A DNA stretch of 64,000 bases from Viola odorata (GCA_963691705.1 OY829545.1:31855475-31919474), one strand, 5' to 3'; counted from the stretch's first letter, positions 1-11,664 are shown. Notes: generated by a model from the sequence alone, not told the origin. Numbers and translations are program-made.

Positions 1-208
1 TAAATACCCCCACCTTACCAAACAGAGAGGAGGATCGAGATCATCTTGGAGAAACTCTACCACTTTGAAAACTTAAACTGACTTAAGCATCGGAGTGTCT
101 ACGCCGGAGTCCCCCTCCGGCGCTTTGCAGGTACCTCCGACGTCGACCGCCTCCTGTACGACCGCCGGCGGCTGCCGTTCCGCTCAGAAGAGGTTTCGGA
201 TCTTATCA
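1..208 (+). repeat. 5' LTR of element 1, 3' portion only
   Basis: These bases repeat 14512-14719 without a gap and with two C/T differences. The copy ends in TCTTATCA, the mirror of the TGATAA start of the 3' LTR. The window starts inside the TATA box (TATAAATA at 14510-14517 in the other copy), so most of this stretch is transcribed R/U5. Confidence 0.95.
102..122 (+). other. GC-rich hairpin in the LTR leader
   Basis: CGCCGGAG (102-109) and CTCCGGCG (115-122) form a perfect 8-bp stem with a 5-nt loop. The same hairpin is at 14613-14633, and related forms are in the LTRs of elements 2, 3 and 4. It lies downstream of the TATA box, in the transcribed part of the LTR. Its role is unknown; leader structure, dimerisation or 3'-end processing are possible. 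Confidence 0.7.
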
Positions 209-210
209 AA

Positions 211-229
211 TGGTGCTCTCATTGAGAGC
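211..229 (+). other. Primer binding site of element 1
   Basis: TGGTGCTCTCATTGAGAGC starts two bases after the LTR end, the usual place for a PBS, and begins with TGG as expected for pairing with a tRNA CCA end. Element 3 has the same site with one base changed (51631-51648, minus strand). I could not assign the tRNA with certainty. Confidence 0.8.
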
Positions 230-293
230 TTTGGTGTATTAAGTGAGCGTCCTTAATAGCCAAGCTCTGTTCGGTCGGAAGAGTGGAACGGTT

Positions 294-3200
294 ATGACAG
301 CCGGATCGGAGCCGTTCCGATCAACATTCTCTAATATTCCTTTCTCAACACGCAGGCGGTTGTTCCCCTTTGCTACTGCTGATCTCTCTATGACGTCACA
401 ACCAACTATTTCGGGATCTCTGGACCTTTCGGTCGGGATCGCCGGAGGATCTGTCTCTTCGCAGATGGTTATTTCTTCATTGCAGACTGTGGGATCTGAT
501 CTTTATACTCCTCTTTCAGGAGGATTTGTGCCTAGTAATAATAATCCCTTTGCTATGGAAATAGCGGCTCTTCGTTCCCGCTTGGAATATTTGACTGACA
601 TGGTCACAAGAATCACGCCTGGCGCTTCTGGATCTAATGTTCCTCCTCGCATCACGTTCACACCATCTATTGTTGCTGATCGACCTTTGCCCCCGTTGTT
701 TCCAGAAAACTCCCAAATGCCTCTGTCAGCGGGAGATCCCCCGGTTAGTCTTGTACAGCTCACTCAAGGAAGAGTAGAGGCTTATGTACCACAAATGCCG
801 CAAGGACTCTATCCCCAGGAAGACAGGCAGCTTGAGGCGTTAAGGAACCGTTGGGCCGGACGGAGGGAAGGAACAAACAGGAGTTTATCTCCCGAATACA
901 GTGAAAGATCCAGTAGCAGGAGGTATCGAAGTCGTTCGCCCAGAAGTCGCAGTCGGTCTTCTAGGCGACATCATACACCTGAACCCCGAGAAAGGGGGCG
1001 GCAAGGGGACATATCTCCCCCACGTCATGCGCGTGAGATTCTTGATGATACCTCTGGACATCCTTTCAGCCATCGCGTAAGGCGACATAGGGTCAGCAGG
1101 CGAGTGAAGCTTCCCGCTGATACTTACGATGGTACTAAAGATCCTATTTCTCACATTAATAAAGTGAAGGACTTCGTTCAGTTTCAGACCCACAGTGATG
1201 CAGCTTTGTGTCAGATATTCGTCATGACCTTATCAGGAGTGGCACGACTCTGGTTTGAAGGTCTTCCTAGTGGATCCATTGGTAATTTTACACAGCTAGA
1301 ATCTAAATTTCGGAGCAGATTTAGTACGGCAATTCCCATTCGGAAATCTGCCGCGGCGTTATTTGACCTACAACGGAAGCCTCAAGAGACTTTAAAAGAA
1401 TTTCTCAGCCGGTTCAATTTGGAAATGTCGTTAACGCCGGGTGTCACTATCGATTTCGCCATAGAAGCTCTGAAAAGAAATTGCCATTACGGGAAGCTGA
1501 AAGAGGCTTTAATGGTGGATCCTCCGATATCTCTGGACGCATTAAGACTCAAGGCCTACAACTACGCAAAAATGGAAGAAGAAGAGAACAGAGATAGAAC
1601 ATTTAATATGCCACTTGGGGCACCTCACATCCCCGCCGCTCCTGCGAATCCTCTGATCGATGATCGCTACACTGACGATTACGCCCGACGAAAAGATCAT
1701 ATACCAAAAACCTCGGATAGGCAGAAAGGAAATTCTTCGAAAGGAAAACAAGGTGATTCCCCTCATCAGCGTCAAGGGAACGCTCATAAAAATCGGGCGT
1801 ATGATCCAGACTTTCCTTCCCTGAACGTACCAAGAGCCGAGATCCTGGCGATAGCAGAACACCGAAATCTTCCTATCCGTTATCCAGCACCCACGAAACC
1901 TGGAGTGCTCTTGGGAAAAAGAGAAAATGCCTACTGTAAATTCCATAAAGCTAGGGGACATTCCACCGAGGTTTGTAGAGAGCTGAAGTGGGCGATAGAA
2001 CGCTTGGTGGACGAAGGATATTTGGGAGAATTCGCGACTCAAGTGAGGGAAGATGCCCGAAATAATCCTGTAAGAAGAGCGACAGACGAACGACCAAGAC
2101 CCCCTCGGGTCCCACAGCCCGATAGCGCTCCGGAAGGAAAGGGTGAGGAAACTTTCGCGATGGATGACGATGACCTCCCGATGATTAACATCATAGCGGG
2201 AGGGATCCCCTATACAGATGAATCAGAACAGTCGATGGTGGCGAAAGGAGAAAAGCGTACGCGAGAGGGTATGACAAAGAAAGGTGGAGCGATAGGCATA
2301 CTTGATCGCATGATCTTATCCTTTTCAGAAGAGGACGAAAAAGGCGTTATCTATCCTCATAATGACGCCCTGGTACTCACACCTATTATTGCCAGTCATG
2401 GGATAAGAAGGACTCTTGTCGACAACGGGAGTGCTGTCAACCTCTTTTCGCTGGAAGCTTACAATCTCCTGAAACGCCCCAATAATGAGCTAACGCCTAG
2501 TAAGAGACCCATAGTAGGGGTGGATGGGACTCCTATCCCGGTCACGGGGATAATCACCTTACCCGTATACTTCCGAGAAGACACCTTCAAACGATCAGAG
2601 AATCTGCTGTTCCTTGTTGTGGACTTGAATCTGCCTTATAACGTCATACTCGGACGGCCTTTCCTCAACCGCTTCGGAGTGGCGATATCACAAAAACATT
2701 TAAAGATGAAATACCCTTCCTGGGATGGAGTGGTGTCGATAGCAGGCGATTAGAAATTAGCCGCGGAATGTTATTCGCTCATGACTCAGAAGAGTTGTGA
2801 TAAATATGTGTGTGTAGCGGCTGACCCTTATGAGCAGGGTGATGAAAAGCGCGCTCAGCCCCTTGACAAGATGATATCTGTGCCGGTGATAGGCAAAGAG
2901 GAGACCAGTTTCCTGGTGAGCGAAAAGCTCAGCCCGGCGGAAAGCTTTCAACTGGCACGGTTGTTGAACAAATGCCAAGGAAATTTCGCGTGGGAACACG
3001 CCGATATGCCAGGTATATCGCGAGAAATAGCCGAGCATAGGCTTAACGTTGACCCTAACGCTAGGCCAGTCCAACAGAAATGACGGGCGTTCTCTACTGA
3101 AAAGGCGTCAGCCGTAGAAAAGGAAGTTGCCAAGCTCCTTAACGCGGGTTTCATTCGCGAAGTACAGTATCCCACTTGGTTAGCCAACCCGTTTCTTGTT

Positions 3201-6164
3201 CCTAAGCCCAATGGTGATTGGCGTATGTGTATTGACTTCACCTATCTGAACGATGCCTGTCCTAAGGATTGCTACCCGCTCCCTCGCATAGATCAGTTGG
3301 TTGACCAAACTGCCGTGTATGCGTATCTAAGCTCGTTGGACGCCAACTCTGAATATCATCACATCCCTATGGCTCTGGAGGATGAGGAGAAGACTGCTTT
3401 CCTTACTCCTAAAGCCACGTATTGTTATACAGCGATGCCATTTGGGCTGAAGAACGCGGGAGCCACGTTTCAACGATTGGCCAATAAAATTTTTGAGGAA
3501 CAAATAGGGAGAAACGTGGAAGCATACGTTGATGACATACTGGTGAAGAGCGCTAATTTTTAGAATCACTTACGGGATCTAAAGGAAGTTCTCGATGTGA
3601 TGAAAAAATATCGCATGAAGCTAAATCCCCGAAAGTGCATGTTTGCATTTCAGACGGGTAAATTCTTGGGCTACGTGGTTAGCCAGAAAGGTATCCAGCC
3701 TAATCCTTCCAAGGTTAAAGCCATACATGACATGATATCACCAAGAACCGTTAAGGAAGTACAAAGACTGGCAGGGCGCGTCATCGCCCTAGGACGGTTC
3801 ATCTCCAAGCAAGGAGAAAAGTGCCTCCCCTTCTTTAAAGTCATACGCCAGAAAGCCACATTTGGGTGGACCCCGGAATGTGAACAAGCGTTCATGGACT
3901 TGAAAGAATATTTATCATCTGACTTATTATTGACAAGGCCCGAGGTAGGCGATACCTTATACTTGTACTTGGGCGCAGCAGACGAAGTGGTCAGTGTCGT
4001 CCTCGTTCGAGACGATAACCACTCTCATCGCCCAGTGTATTTTGTGAGTCACGTCCTAAAGGACGCAGAATTGCGATACGCCCGCATTGAAAAAATAGCG
4101 TTCGCCCTCATACAGGCCGCCCGTAAGATGGACCGATACTTCTAGTCTTATCCTATCATTGTGCTTACGGACCAGGCCTTGAAGAGGATATTTCGAAAGC
4201 CTGAATCTTCAGGCAGAATGCTGATCTGGGCACTAGAACTCGAGCAATATGGTTTAAGGTACCAGTCCCGACCATCCGTAAAGGCTCAGGTCCTGGCTGA
4301 CTTCATAGCGGAATGTACCTTCACGGAGGACCCTCTGAGTGGTGTACCTGAAGCGGAATGGAACGATATGGATCTCCCATTCCCTGAAACATATACGGAC
4401 CTTTGGATCGTTCATGTGGACGGAGCCAAAAACCAAGAATTTGCGGGGGCCGGAATCTTCATAAATGGGCCGCACGATATACGGATACGGTATGCTATCC
4501 GAATCTTACAGCCTTTGTCCAATAACGCAGCCGAATATGAGGCGTTGCTAGCTGGACTCAGAATAGGGCGAGAGTTTTCTTCTAAAGGGAGGCGCGATAC
4601 TGGACAGACAGGAGACCTGCGTCTGAAAATTTGTGGGGATTCCAAATTAATAATTGACCAGGTCTCAGGACACTCTCAGGCCCGAGAACCTATCATGGTG
4701 CAGTACCTCGCTAAGGTAACGCGAGAGTTAACGGAGATAAAGAAAGAGGGCATGCAAATCAGCTTCGAGCACGTTCCTAGAGAGGAAAATGCTGAAGCCG
4801 ATTACCTTGCCAAGCTGGCCGCAAACCCGGAAGCATCAATACCAAAGAGTGTTTATTATCGTGAGCTATCGGTGCCGTCCTTCATGGAGGAACAAGCCTC
4901 CTTATGTGTGAATGAGCTTGAGAATGATTGGCGAATTCCAGTAATAAAGTACTTAAAGCACGAAGAGCTACCTGAAGGTAACGCTGAAAAGATGAAAGTG
5001 TTGAAAAAGGCTGCTCGCTGCACGTACTATGACGGGGAGCTTATTCGAAGATGTTTTTCTCACCCCGCCGCCAAATGTATAACTGAACAAGAGGGTCTTC
5101 ACACCCTTCGTGAAATCCATGAAGGGATATGCGGAATGCACGTGTCGGGCGGCACCATGGCGGCACAAGTTTTCAGATCAGGATTCTACTGGCCCACCAT
5201 ACGAAGGGATTGCCACAATTACGTGCAAACTTGTTTCAAGTGTCAGGAATTCGCCAAAATTCCTCGACGTCCGGCCACTGAAATATCTGAAATCATCGCC
5301 CCTTGTCCTTTCGCCAAATGGGGGATTGATATCCTGGGTCCATTTCCAAAGGCGAGATCCCAACTGAAATTTGTAATAGTAGCTGTGGACTATTTTACAA
5401 AGTGGGCGGAAGCTGAAGCGGTTGCCACAATCACGGCAGAAAAAACATGGCGCTTTTTCAAACACCAAGTCATCATGAGATTCGGGGTGCCTCGTATCCT
5501 TGTCAGCGATAACGGGACCCAGTTTACTAGCCAATTCTTTAAAGACCAATGCTCGGAATTTGGGATTGAGCAGCGATTTTCTTCCGTGGCTCACCCACAA
5601 ACCAACGGATAGGCAAAAGTAACTAATAGGAGCATCCTCAGTGGTATCAAGAAAAACCTAGAGGGGTCTAAAAAGAAGTGGGCTGACGAGCTGCCATATG
5701 TGATGTGGGCATACCGCATGACTGTGAAAACTAGCACTGGAGAAACGCCTTTCGCGTTGGCTTTCGGAACTGAAGCCGTAACGCCAGTGGAAATCGGGGC
5801 CATGAGCTTACGGGTGGCTCACTTTCGTGAGGAACTAAATGAGGAACGGTTACGTGCTAACCTGGACGCGTTACCAGAGGTTCGAGAAGAAGTCCTTCTG
5901 AAAACGCAGTATTATAAACGAAAAATGGCCCGATATCATAACAGGCATGTGAAAGAGCGACTGCTGAAAATTGGTGACCTGGTGCTCCGAGACCGGCGAG
6001 CGGCTGGATGGCGAATGGGGAAACTTAGCCCTAACTGGGAAGGACCATATCGCGTCACCCACATTGTGGGAAGAGGAGCCTATCGCCTGGAGACACTTGA
6101 CGGTACACCCCTATCCAACTCTTGGAATATCGCTCGTTTGAAATTATATTACTCTAGAGTTTAA
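294..6164 (+). pseudogene. gag-pol: gag-pol polyprotein of element 1, five in-frame stops
   Basis: One continuous frame encodes Gag, protease, RT, RNase H, a second (archaeal-type) RNase H and integrase. The frame opens at 243 with GTG; the first ATG, shared with element 3, is at 294. By residue from that ATG: an RS-rich stretch about 200-250, Gag core about 275-430, zinc knuckle CKFHKARGHSTEVC about 547-560, protease DNGS about 709 and ILGRPF about 784, RT with YVDD about 1079, RT-linked RNase H about 1220, second RNase H with HVDGAK about 1374, integrase HHCC about 1603-1650 and DDE core from 1677. Stops are TAG at 2751, 3561, 4143 and 5610 and TGA at 3081. Element 3 has Gln at the four TAG sites and Arg at the TGA site. 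The expected catalytic Glu of integrase is Lys (5616-5618). There is no frameshift, and the frame from 243 is 5922 nt, exactly as in element 3. Confidence 0.93.
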
Positions 6165-6265
6165 TTTTATCTGCACTATTTGGATTATGACAACCCTAAC
6201 CGTGGCTAACGCTCGATATGAGAGTTTTCGTGGGTTTGTGGTTGCTTTTGTGCAGATAAAAAGGG

Positions 6266-6715
6266 GGATACCCTGGGAGTGAAAAGTCCTATCCTTGTGA
6301 TGGTCGGTCTTGATCAGATGGCCCACTAAGTGAGGGCACGACCCAGTGTATCCTTGATTAGCGTCGGATCGAACAATCCTTGACGCTCCCGGGGGTGAAA
6401 AGTCCTATCCTTGTGATGACCGATCTTGATCAGATGGCTCACTAAGTGAGGGCACCGCCCGGAATCTTTGGGAGTGAAAAGTTTTTTTCTTGTGCTGGCC
6501 GTTCTCGTGGAGACGGTACATCAAGACAAGACACGTCCCAAAGAAATAGAAACTCTGTTTAGAAACAAGAATCCTATCTTAACGGTCGGGCTAGTATAGC
6601 TAAACCATTAAGAAAGGACACGGTTCTAAACAAGAGGTCAACGCCTAAAAGTGAAAATTCCTAGCCTTGTGAGAGTCTTGATCCGACTGCTCATGAGATG
6701 AGGCACTTTTGAGGC
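6266..6715 (+). repeat. Structured tandem repeat array after pol, element 1 (units a-d)
   Basis: Four units begin about 100 bp after the pol stop. Each has a closing stem, then GTGAAAA and usually CCTATCCTTGTGA, an inner hairpin, usually CTCACTAAG, then a GAGG/GGCAC block and the closing arm. Unit a is 6266-6353 (GGATAC/GTATCC plus CTGGG/CCCAG). Unit b is 6389-6462 (CCGGG-GGTG with CACC-CCCGG). Unit c is 6465-6544 (TCTTTGGGA/TCCCAAAGA, 9 bp perfect). Unit d is 6643-6715 (GCCTAAAAGTG with CACTTTTGAGGC). Stem sequences differ between units while pairing is kept. It lies in the 3' untranslated part of the genomic RNA. No known RNA class is recognised. Confidence 0.75.
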
Positions 6716-7263
6716 CGATCGAGAGATAAGGGAAACGTGGAGAATCGCGTAATTCCAGTTAGTAACCGGATGAGTATCCCTGGCGAAGTATAGAACTGAG
6801 GGGAAACGCGATTCGAAACGGGTTCCGTGATAAAGCCCCGTGACGGCAGCGGAAAGGCTCCTACGGGTAAATCACTCTCTCTCAAAACTCGTTTTGTTAC
6901 TGATGATCTACAATTAGAAATGTGCAGAACACTCCCGAACAGCGGAAGGAGTTGTGGTCATGACACCGATAAGCTTATCGAAAGGCCTACCCGATATAGA
7001 CCTTAGTCATTTTGGTGGAAATACTAAGGGTTTGTTCGACAAAGTAAGCACACTATGAGGATAAGTCAACCTCAGTGATAAAAGAAGTCTCGTGAGGAGA
7101 CAAATACAAAGGAAGAACAGTGATAAGAGATTGCTTAGATATATTAAAAGGCATCTCAAGGATTTACAAAGATCCAGTGTTCAAAATGATCATGTCGTAG
7201 GCATAAAAGACAAAAACTAGGCGATGTTTATCGCTAGAAGGAACGGCAGAGTGCCATGACATA
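6716..7263. other. Non-coding spacer between array and gene D, element 1
   Basis: No convincing ORF or repeat is visible. On the minus strand this is the 3' flank of gene D. The matching spacer in element 3 is 44598-45136. Confidence 0.5.
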
Positions 7264-9571
7264 TCAGCTCTCGGGGATTCTCCGTTTCCAACCCGCGGCT
7301 TTGGCTTGGCGATAGCCTGCCTCCTGGATATGGGCAGATTTCTGTAGAAAGGCTTTCGCAACCTTTTCGCCCTTGTAGGCATCTACCCCGTGGATTTCCT
7401 CGAAACACTTAACCAGAACACTGGCAGTCTGTTCGGCATGCCACCAGCTCATATCGGCTGACTATTCCGCCAAAATCCCTTTCTTCTTCTCCAAAGCTGA
7501 CTTCTCATTTTCCAAAGCAGTCACTTTGGCATGCTCCTCTGCCAAAGTTTTTTCCAACGCGGAATGCCGCTTTTGTAGATCCTGATGATCTAGTATAATT
7601 CTGGAACGCTCCTCCAGCACCTTTTTCTTATCATTCCGCTCCTGGGATAGCTCCGCTGAGACGGAACGAAGGGTAGCAAGTTGACGCTTCACCTCCTCAG
7701 CCCAATAGTGGAATTTCATCATACTGGAGAAGAGGCCAGTGCGGAGGAAGGTCGCCTTGTCGTCATCAGTCAGAGAAAGAAAGGTCTCCCGTTCCGCAGA
7801 TGACGCTAGAATCTGAGAAGCCAGGCCCCGATGGCTGCCAAGCCACGAGCACGGAAATCGAATAATTCAACTTGATGGGTCACTTCGCCAACCCCATTTA
7901 GCGGGCAAAGATCTGCCGCAAAATTAAAAGTGCTTCCGCCTTCACCATAGCGTTGCCGCCAAGGAACGCTTGAAGGAGTGAAAGCCAGGGGGGCGGGAGC
8001 GCGGACCTGTGAGGAAGAACTGCCCGGAGCCTGGAAAACACCATGAGGCTGATAGCCCGCGAAATCCTGCAGGACGTCCTGATAGCCTAAATGAGAGGGA
8101 AATGAATGGATAGGCCCACCAAAGGAATTGGGCGAAGAGCCAAAGGGGTCAGCACTACCCAGATTCCCCAAAACTTCCGTAGAATGTCCACGTAGAGGAA
8201 CCGTGGCAGAATCAAGAGCAGTGACAGGGTCACCCTCCCTCGCGGCGGTAGAAGAGGATATGTTTTCACCCTCGCCCTCTATCCGGGCCCTCTTTGAGGC
8301 GCCCGTCAGCACATAGGTCAGATCCATATCGCCTGAGGGAATGGGAGCAGCAATTACAACAGTTTCCTACAAAGGAAAGAAAGATGAATCAGATAGCGAT
8401 GAATATCGATGCGTAACATATCGCGATTAAAAACACGCTTACGACAGCAGTGTTGGAAGGAGGAGGTGCCTCCGAAGAACCCGCAGCGTCGGGAGAAGGA
8501 GTAAGAGTGGCGATACTTCGCGTTCTTTTCTTCCTTTTTCCTCTGGCAATGGCCTTAGGGGCCTGAGAAGACGAAGGAGCAGCAACGGTCACGATGGGCA
8601 CACCTTCAGGAATGTCAGTATTCCCTTCACCCACAGAAGAGGAGGATACTTGAGCGAGATTCGCAGAAGTAGCCGGTAACTCAGAAGGAGTATCAGTGGC
8701 TTCCGAAGCAGCTCTCTCCCTGTCTTCCCTGTCCCGAGCTCTCTTTAAACGCCTTCTTACACTCTCCGGTCTGTAAGCAGGATCCGTCGCTGCAAAACCG
8801 CAAAATGATGTCAGCGTTAGTATCAGCGAGGAAAGGAAAAAGAGTAGTGTGATACTCACGCCTAACACAATCTTGAATGGCCGTTCTACAGGCCGTAAGT
8901 CGAATGTGAACGCTAATCTCCAGTTGGAGTAAGGTGTCCAACCATCCTTGTTCACGAGCGGGAAGTGTCTCTGGCCGACTCCAAATGCCATCCTGGATGT
9001 CCTGGTTAAACCCAGAGCGCCACTCGGGACCAGGAGCGTCAGGAAGATCCACCAGAAAGAACTCCTTTTTCCAAGCCTCGATAGAAGACTCGATATGGAG
9101 TAATTTCCAAGTAAAAGACTTGAGAGAATCATCGTCAAAGCGGGGCGATATGGTTATCACACCCCGACACTTCATCAATTTGAAAAGGGATCTAAGAAAC
9201 AAAAGAGAAGGGGAAGTAATCCCCTTATATCGACAAAGTTCCAAGAAGGCATAAACACAGCAATATGCATTTGGGGCTAACTGGGCAGGATTAAAATTGC
9301 CAGCAATAAGCAAATCTTTGACGAAAGGATCGATAGGGAGCCGGAAACCATAGCGAAACATCTGGGCGTATAAGACCCTACGATTGCCGGCCAGAACGCT
9401 GTTCAAACGTACTGACCCAGGGGCGGCTATGGCTTGGTAGCCATCAGGAATAACGGCACCGTGAGTGGCCAAGTGCTCCCGGAGAATGGCCTCGGTAGTA
9501 ATCACACTAACTGTGGTATCTATTTTCTTCTCATCTATGGATTTTGACTCAGAACGGCGAGTCTTTGCCAT
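7264..9571 (-). pseudogene. Antisense cassette gene D of element 1, three exons, broken
   Basis: The start MAKTRRSES is shared with element 3. Exon 1 (9571-8860) carries a Transposase_28-like (PF04195) domain with MFRYGFRLP and FNPAQLAPNAYC. Intron 1 (8859-8790) has GTGAGT, branch point TACTAAC and TTTTGCAG. Exon 2 (8789-8443) is basic, with KRARDRED. Intron 2 is 8442-8367. Exon 3 starts at 8366 and ends in a coiled coil and a WWHAEQTA region, with a stop at 7264. Joining the exons keeps the frame. A small deletion with frameshift near 7825 and a TAG at 7462 break exon 3. The upstream promoter found in elements 2-4 is missing here because of a deletion. The role is unknown; PF04195 is a name from its occurrence in elements and no catalytic residues are apparent. 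Confidence 0.8.
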
Positions 9572-9692
9572 GGCAGAAGCAAAGAAATAGAAATCGAGAA
9601 GATGAACGAAAGGGGAAGAAAGTACCTTTAAGAGGAAAGAACTTCGAAAGCCTGAGTAGAGGTAAGAAGAGCAAGACGGCGGGGAAATAATA
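9572..9692 (-). other. Deletion junction between genes C and D of element 1
   Basis: In element 3 about 0.7 kb separates this point in gene C from the gene D leader. In element 1 the coding text of C (ends near 9735) runs straight into pyrimidine-rich leader of D. The C-terminus of C and the TATA box of D are gone. Confidence 0.65.
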
Positions 9693-11664
9693 TCAGAAAG
9701 GGGAGTGAAAAAGAAAAGGGAAGAAATAAGCTATCTCTGTTTTCGCCTTCCCCTTTGACTTTTCTCGTGATAGCTCCGCACGACAATCAGCTATCTCTGC
9801 CTGGGTTCGCTCTTGCAACTGCGATAGCTCTTTCGCCTTCGCCTGAGCCGCATCTAACTGTTCCTGCAGATCGGAAGAGGGCCGAGTTTTGCTACGCTGA
9901 TCTTCAAGGAAGTAATGAAGTTTCCGAAAGCTAGCCAGCATATCGTTCATAATATGTGATTGTCGTGTCTCGGGGGCATGCCGTAAAAACTCCTCCTTGT
10001 CCTTGGAGGAAGTAAACATCTGGCCCACTATTGGACCCACAGGCTCTTCCCGCGATAACGGATCCGATATCCCCAAGGCGCGGAGCCCGTCGGTGCCAAA
10101 AGAGGACAAATCCAGCTGATATCCAGTAGGGCCTTGAGGACTCTAAGGAGAGAGGTTGGCGATATAAGGAGGGGAACAACTTTTTGCGGAATCGCCAATG
10201 CCCGAAATCGAAGATAGGAATAAAGGGTGGGGATTCCATGGAGAAGAATTAGGAGGAGCACTTGACTCTGAAATTGGTAACGAGACTTCTGGGATAAAGG
10301 AACCTATCGGGGAAGTAGGAGGGTCCGATGACAAAGAAGAGGCCACGGCCGCTGGAGTTTCGTTATCTTCAGAAGGAACGCTGGAAAACACTTCTACAAC
10401 CTCCGCCACTTGTGAAGTGCTCGCGACATGAGAAGCGCTGACTTCCTCAGTGGGGACCCGTTAGCCTCCTTTGAAGGAGAAACCGGTGGGTCGGTCCTCT
10501 CTTTGCGAACCCTCTTCACGAGACGTTCCGTCTCTCTTGCAATCTCTTCGCTATCGTCCTCAGTGGATTCCGCCGCATTGTCGTTCCTCCTCGACCTGAG
10601 TTTCATCCGTTGAGCAAGAGTAGCATGACGTAACTCGGGACCAAGGTCCATGCTCTCGCTATCGCTGTCGATTTTCTCAGGCACAGGATCACTTTGAGCT
10701 ACTTTCTTGCCGCGAGGAGGAAACCAATCTTCAAGAAAACGAGAACGTCGAGCAGAGGTCTTGCGAGTAGCGATGGTTTTATTCCTTCTCCCCCTAGGCG
10801 GAATAGGTGGGCGATGAGAATTCGCGGATGGAGAAGGGGGCAGCGACTGGAGAGGTATTACGTTCAAAGGGGCGTCACCTTCCCCAGTGGAACTACTCTC
10901 AGCGTTACCTGCCAACAAAGCATGTTATCAAAGTAAGAAATTTGAAGCGATAAAGCGGAAAAAGGGAACTCACCCACAACGCACTCTGGCAAAGGCCTGA
11001 ACCGAGCAAACTCCCGGATGCGGAAAGACCCTTCTATCTCTAATAAGGCACTAACGTTGGAAACATCCTGGCTTGACAGCGTATCCGGTTTTTTCCAAAC
11101 GCCGCCATGGATTCTTCGATTGAAACCCCCGCGCCAGAGTCGTGACGGCAAACGGAGGGTAAAAAACCCAGACTTCCAGTCGTCTACGTTTTCTTCAAAA
11201 CCTTGAAAGTTCTGCCAGAACAGTTGCACAATGACATCGTCCCATCTAGGGGTAATATCTACCAGACAGTTGTGGCTATTCAAGACAAAGAATGTGCGGA
11301 ATAGATCAAGCGATGGAGCAAATATACGCTTCATCTCGCACGAACGAAGGAAAGCATAAATACCACACCAAGAGGGTGGAGTAATCTGGACCGGATTGAG
11401 GTCATACTGATCTAGCAATTTTAACAGAGAAGTGTGGAGTGGGAAACGAAACCCGTAAGTGAACATCTTGAAATAAACCAACCGGAAGGTTCCCCACATG
11501 GCGTCAGGCAAACAGGTATCTTTCAGAGAGACCAAAGGGCGATAGCCCGTGGGAAAAGTAATACCGTTCTCCTCTAATTCGACCCTCAAAACTTCATTAC
11601 AATTGAAAATACTACGAGCTCTCTTAGCTTCGGGATCCATAGGGTTTTCGACGGTTGAAGACAT
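9693..11664 (-). pseudogene. Antisense cassette gene C of element 1, spliced, broken
   Basis: The start MSSTVENPMD at 11664 matches element 3; the longer open frame upstream has no counterpart there. Exon 1 (11664-10974) holds the Transposase_28-like domain (MFTYGFRFP, LNPVQITPPSWCG). A 65-bp intron (10973-10909, GTGAGT to TTGGCAG) interrupts a Gly codon in phase 1. Exon 2 starts at 10908 and is basic then acidic (RKKxR-type clusters, DSDSES), followed by a conserved IANLSP block and a coiled coil. Defects are a frameshift near 10450, a TAG at 10143 and loss of the C-terminus by deletion at about 9735. The product is probably nuclear, from the basic clusters. Confidence 0.78.

Noticed and set aside
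243..293. GTG at 243 as the gag start
   Set aside because: It follows a TAA directly and GTG starts are rare in plants. The first ATG shared with element 3 is 17 codons further on.
1542..2042. 166-aa minus-strand ORF within gag, and many similar long ORFs opposite pol
   Set aside because: They mirror the conserved gag-pol frame and show no conserved motifs of their own.
2751..2753. TAG between protease and RT as a programmed read-through site
   Set aside because: Element 3 has a Gln codon here and one uninterrupted frame. Element 1 has four other similar stops, so this is decay.
6266..6715. Hammerhead ribozymes (retrozyme-type) in the array
   Set aside because: GAAA is present, but no CUGAUGA core lies in the right place relative to it, and the three-way junction does not form as required.
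8693..9571. Gene D as a catalytic transposase
   Set aside because: The domain name Transposase_28 comes from its occurrence in elements. I see no DDE or HUH residues and the elements already encode an integrase.
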